64,000 nt of DNA from Anaerocolumna sp047777345 (GTDB lineage Bacteria > Bacillota > Clostridia > Lachnospirales > Lachnospiraceae). The DNA lies in assembly GCA_047777345.1 (NCBI GenBank), contig JBKEEJ010000003.1, positions 180,260 to 244,259 of the forward strand, in the 5' to 3' direction. A model generated the notes under the pieces. The model saw only the letters and a program-made list of their open reading frames with translations. It was not told where the DNA came from and did no database searches. Of the stretch, positions 62,877 through 64,000 are shown one piece after another (positions within the stretch are counted from its first letter, which is position 1; each line of letters starts with the position of its first letter). The position numbers and the translations under genes are program-made.

Positions 62877-63764
62877 TCATTTATTATCTAACTCACAGCA
62901 TCCGCCCTTATGAGTAGTTCCTTCCAGTTCTCTTAGCTTAGCTCTTCCTTCTTCGGTTTTGTACATTTGCTGTCTTTTCATAGCTTCGTCAAAATCGACA
63001 AGATGTCCGTCAAATTCCGGACCGTCCACACAGGCAAACTTAACCTGACCTCCAACTGTTAACCGGCAGGCACCGCACATTCCGGTTCCGTCAACCATTA
63101 TAGGATTCATACTGACAATGGTTGGTATATCCAGCTCTTTTGTAAGCAAACATACATATTTCATCATAATAACCGGTCCGATGGCAATAACCAGATCATA
63201 ATGCTTTCCCTGGTTATGAACCAGCTCCTTAATGCAGTCGTTTACATTGCCTTTATAGCCATAGGAACCGTCATCTGTGGTAATATAAACATTTTTGGCA
63301 ACCTGTTTCATTTCTTCTTCCAAAATAATTAATTCTTTTGTTCTGGCTCCGATAATACAGTCCACATCGTGGCCATGTTCTTTCATCCATTTAACCTGTG
63401 GATAAACAGGTGCCGTACCCACTCCTCCGGCAACAAACAGGACATTCTTCTTATGTAATTCTTCGTAAGGTTCGTCCACCAGTTTGGATCTGCATCCCAA
63501 TGGGCCTGTAAAGTCACGAAAAGCCTCTCCTTCCTCATAGGAAGCCATTCGCTTGGTTGAGGTACCAATGGCCTGAAAAACTATGGTGACAGTTCCTTTT
63601 TCAGAATCATAATCGCATATGGTAAGCGGGATTCTCTCCCCCTTTTCATCCATTTTCACAATAACAAATTGTCCCGGATAACAGGATTTGGCAACTCTCG
63701 GTGCATGAATATCCATTAAATATATATTGGGTGCCAAAACCTTTTTCTTCTGAATCTCGTACAT
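62877..63764 (-). CDS. nfnA: NfnA subunit, FAD/[2Fe-2S] ferredoxin-NADP reductase-like
   Basis: A 295-residue protein related to dihydroorotate dehydrogenase electron transfer subunits. It shows the FAD-binding PGQFVIVKMDEKGERIPLTI, the NAD-binding FVAGGVGTAPVYP, and C-terminal Cys for a [2Fe-2S] centre in DGTGMCGACRLTVGG and KFACVDGPEFDGH. I chose the ATG at 63764, nine bases after GGAGG. With NfnB it would couple NADH and reduced ferredoxin to make NADPH. Confidence 0.86.
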   Translation of the reverse strand: MYEIQKKKVLAPNIYLMDIHAPRVAKSCYPGQFVIVKMDEKGERIPLTICDYDSEKGTVTIVFQAIGTSTKRMASYEEGEAFRDFTGPLGCRSKLVDEPYEELHKKNVLFVAGGVGTAPVYPQVKWMKEHGHDVDCIIGARTKELIILEEEMKQVAKNVYITTDDGSYGYKGNVNDCIKELVHNQGKHYDLVIAIGPVIMMKYVCLLTKELDIPTIVSMNPIMVDGTGMCGACRLTVGGQVKFACVDGPEFDGHLVDFDEAMKRQQMYKTEEGRAKLRELEGTTHKGGCCELDNK

Positions 63765-64000
63765 CTTAAGGTTCCTCCGTTTCCTAAACCAGCTAAACAC
63801 AAGCTTATATAACTTCTTCATTATAGAATATACTTACTAAAAAATCCAGTATTTTTATTAACCAATCAATTGTATTGTAAATAATAAAAAGTATGCATAA
63901 ACTGACAATTTGATAAAAATAAAGTAATTAATAAAATCTTAAGATTTTATAACCTTTAGAATTTAAATATACATGTTATATTTGTCATATATGTTTGTAT

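Noticed and set aside
1..64000. CRISPR arrays, rRNA genes and prophage structural genes
   Set aside because: I looked for regularly spaced repeats, rRNA cores and phage gene runs and saw none.

Overview
The window looks like a low-GC, AT-rich Firmicute chromosome from the Lachnospiraceae / Clostridium cluster XIVa type. The clues are a GlgC-GlgD glycogen pyrophosphorylase pair, a MurE with the meso-diaminopimelate motif DNPR, a SpoVB-like flippase, RemA, a DUF5688-like protein, a T-box leader and a class I cyclic-di-GMP riboswitch. Most genes lie on the minus strand with good Shine-Dalgarno sites.

Layout. 1-8.4 kb (minus): def, priA, murF, murE, two tandem signal peptidases and rpoZ. 8.4-9.6 kb: remA and yicC; the gmk gene usually found between remA and rpoZ is absent here. 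9.9-12.6 kb (plus): rqcH and a PHP-type histidinol phosphatase. 12.8-16.1 kb (minus): iscR-iscS-nifU/iscU-mnmA, iron-sulfur assembly feeding tRNA thiolation. 16.3-19.8 kb: a SpoVB-like flippase convergent with a PAS-GGDEF diguanylate cyclase, whose leader carries a c-di-GMP-I aptamer and terminator, so the enzyme is probably controlled by its own product.

20-26 kb (minus): an autoregulated maltodextrin-type operon, lacI - GH13 glycosidase - lipoprotein binding protein - malF - malG, without its own ATPase. 26.3-38.6 kb: a complete glycogen cluster, glgB-glgA1-glgA2 and glgC-glgD-glgP on minus with pulA on plus. Three genes in these two clusters (malF, glgC, glgA2) are out of frame by one base at a homopolymer run, either slippage, mutation or sequence error.

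38.8-47 kb is an accessory region: an IS1182-type transposase remnant, a LytTR regulator with Glu in place of the phospho-acceptor Asp, an unknown 470-residue protein, a secreted protein with PPC-like beta domains, a 50-codon ORF, an intact 1884-bp IS6-like element with 8-bp target duplications, and a DUF4177-like small protein.

47-56 kb (minus): metA behind a T-box leader that is followed by a second terminator, ligA, an RluF-type pseudouridine synthase, a large MacB-like ABC transporter fusion and an anchored unknown protein. 56.3 kb: tRNA-Arg(CCG) on plus. 56.7-64 kb (minus): a YetF-type membrane protein, a DUF5688-like protein, a YhhN-like membrane protein, a GGDEF-EAL protein with degenerate EAL residues, and nfnA-nfnB, the likely electron-bifurcating transhydrogenase. 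The strongest unusual signals are the riboswitch-cyclase loop, the layered metA leader, the homopolymer frameshifts and the LytTR accessory cluster.
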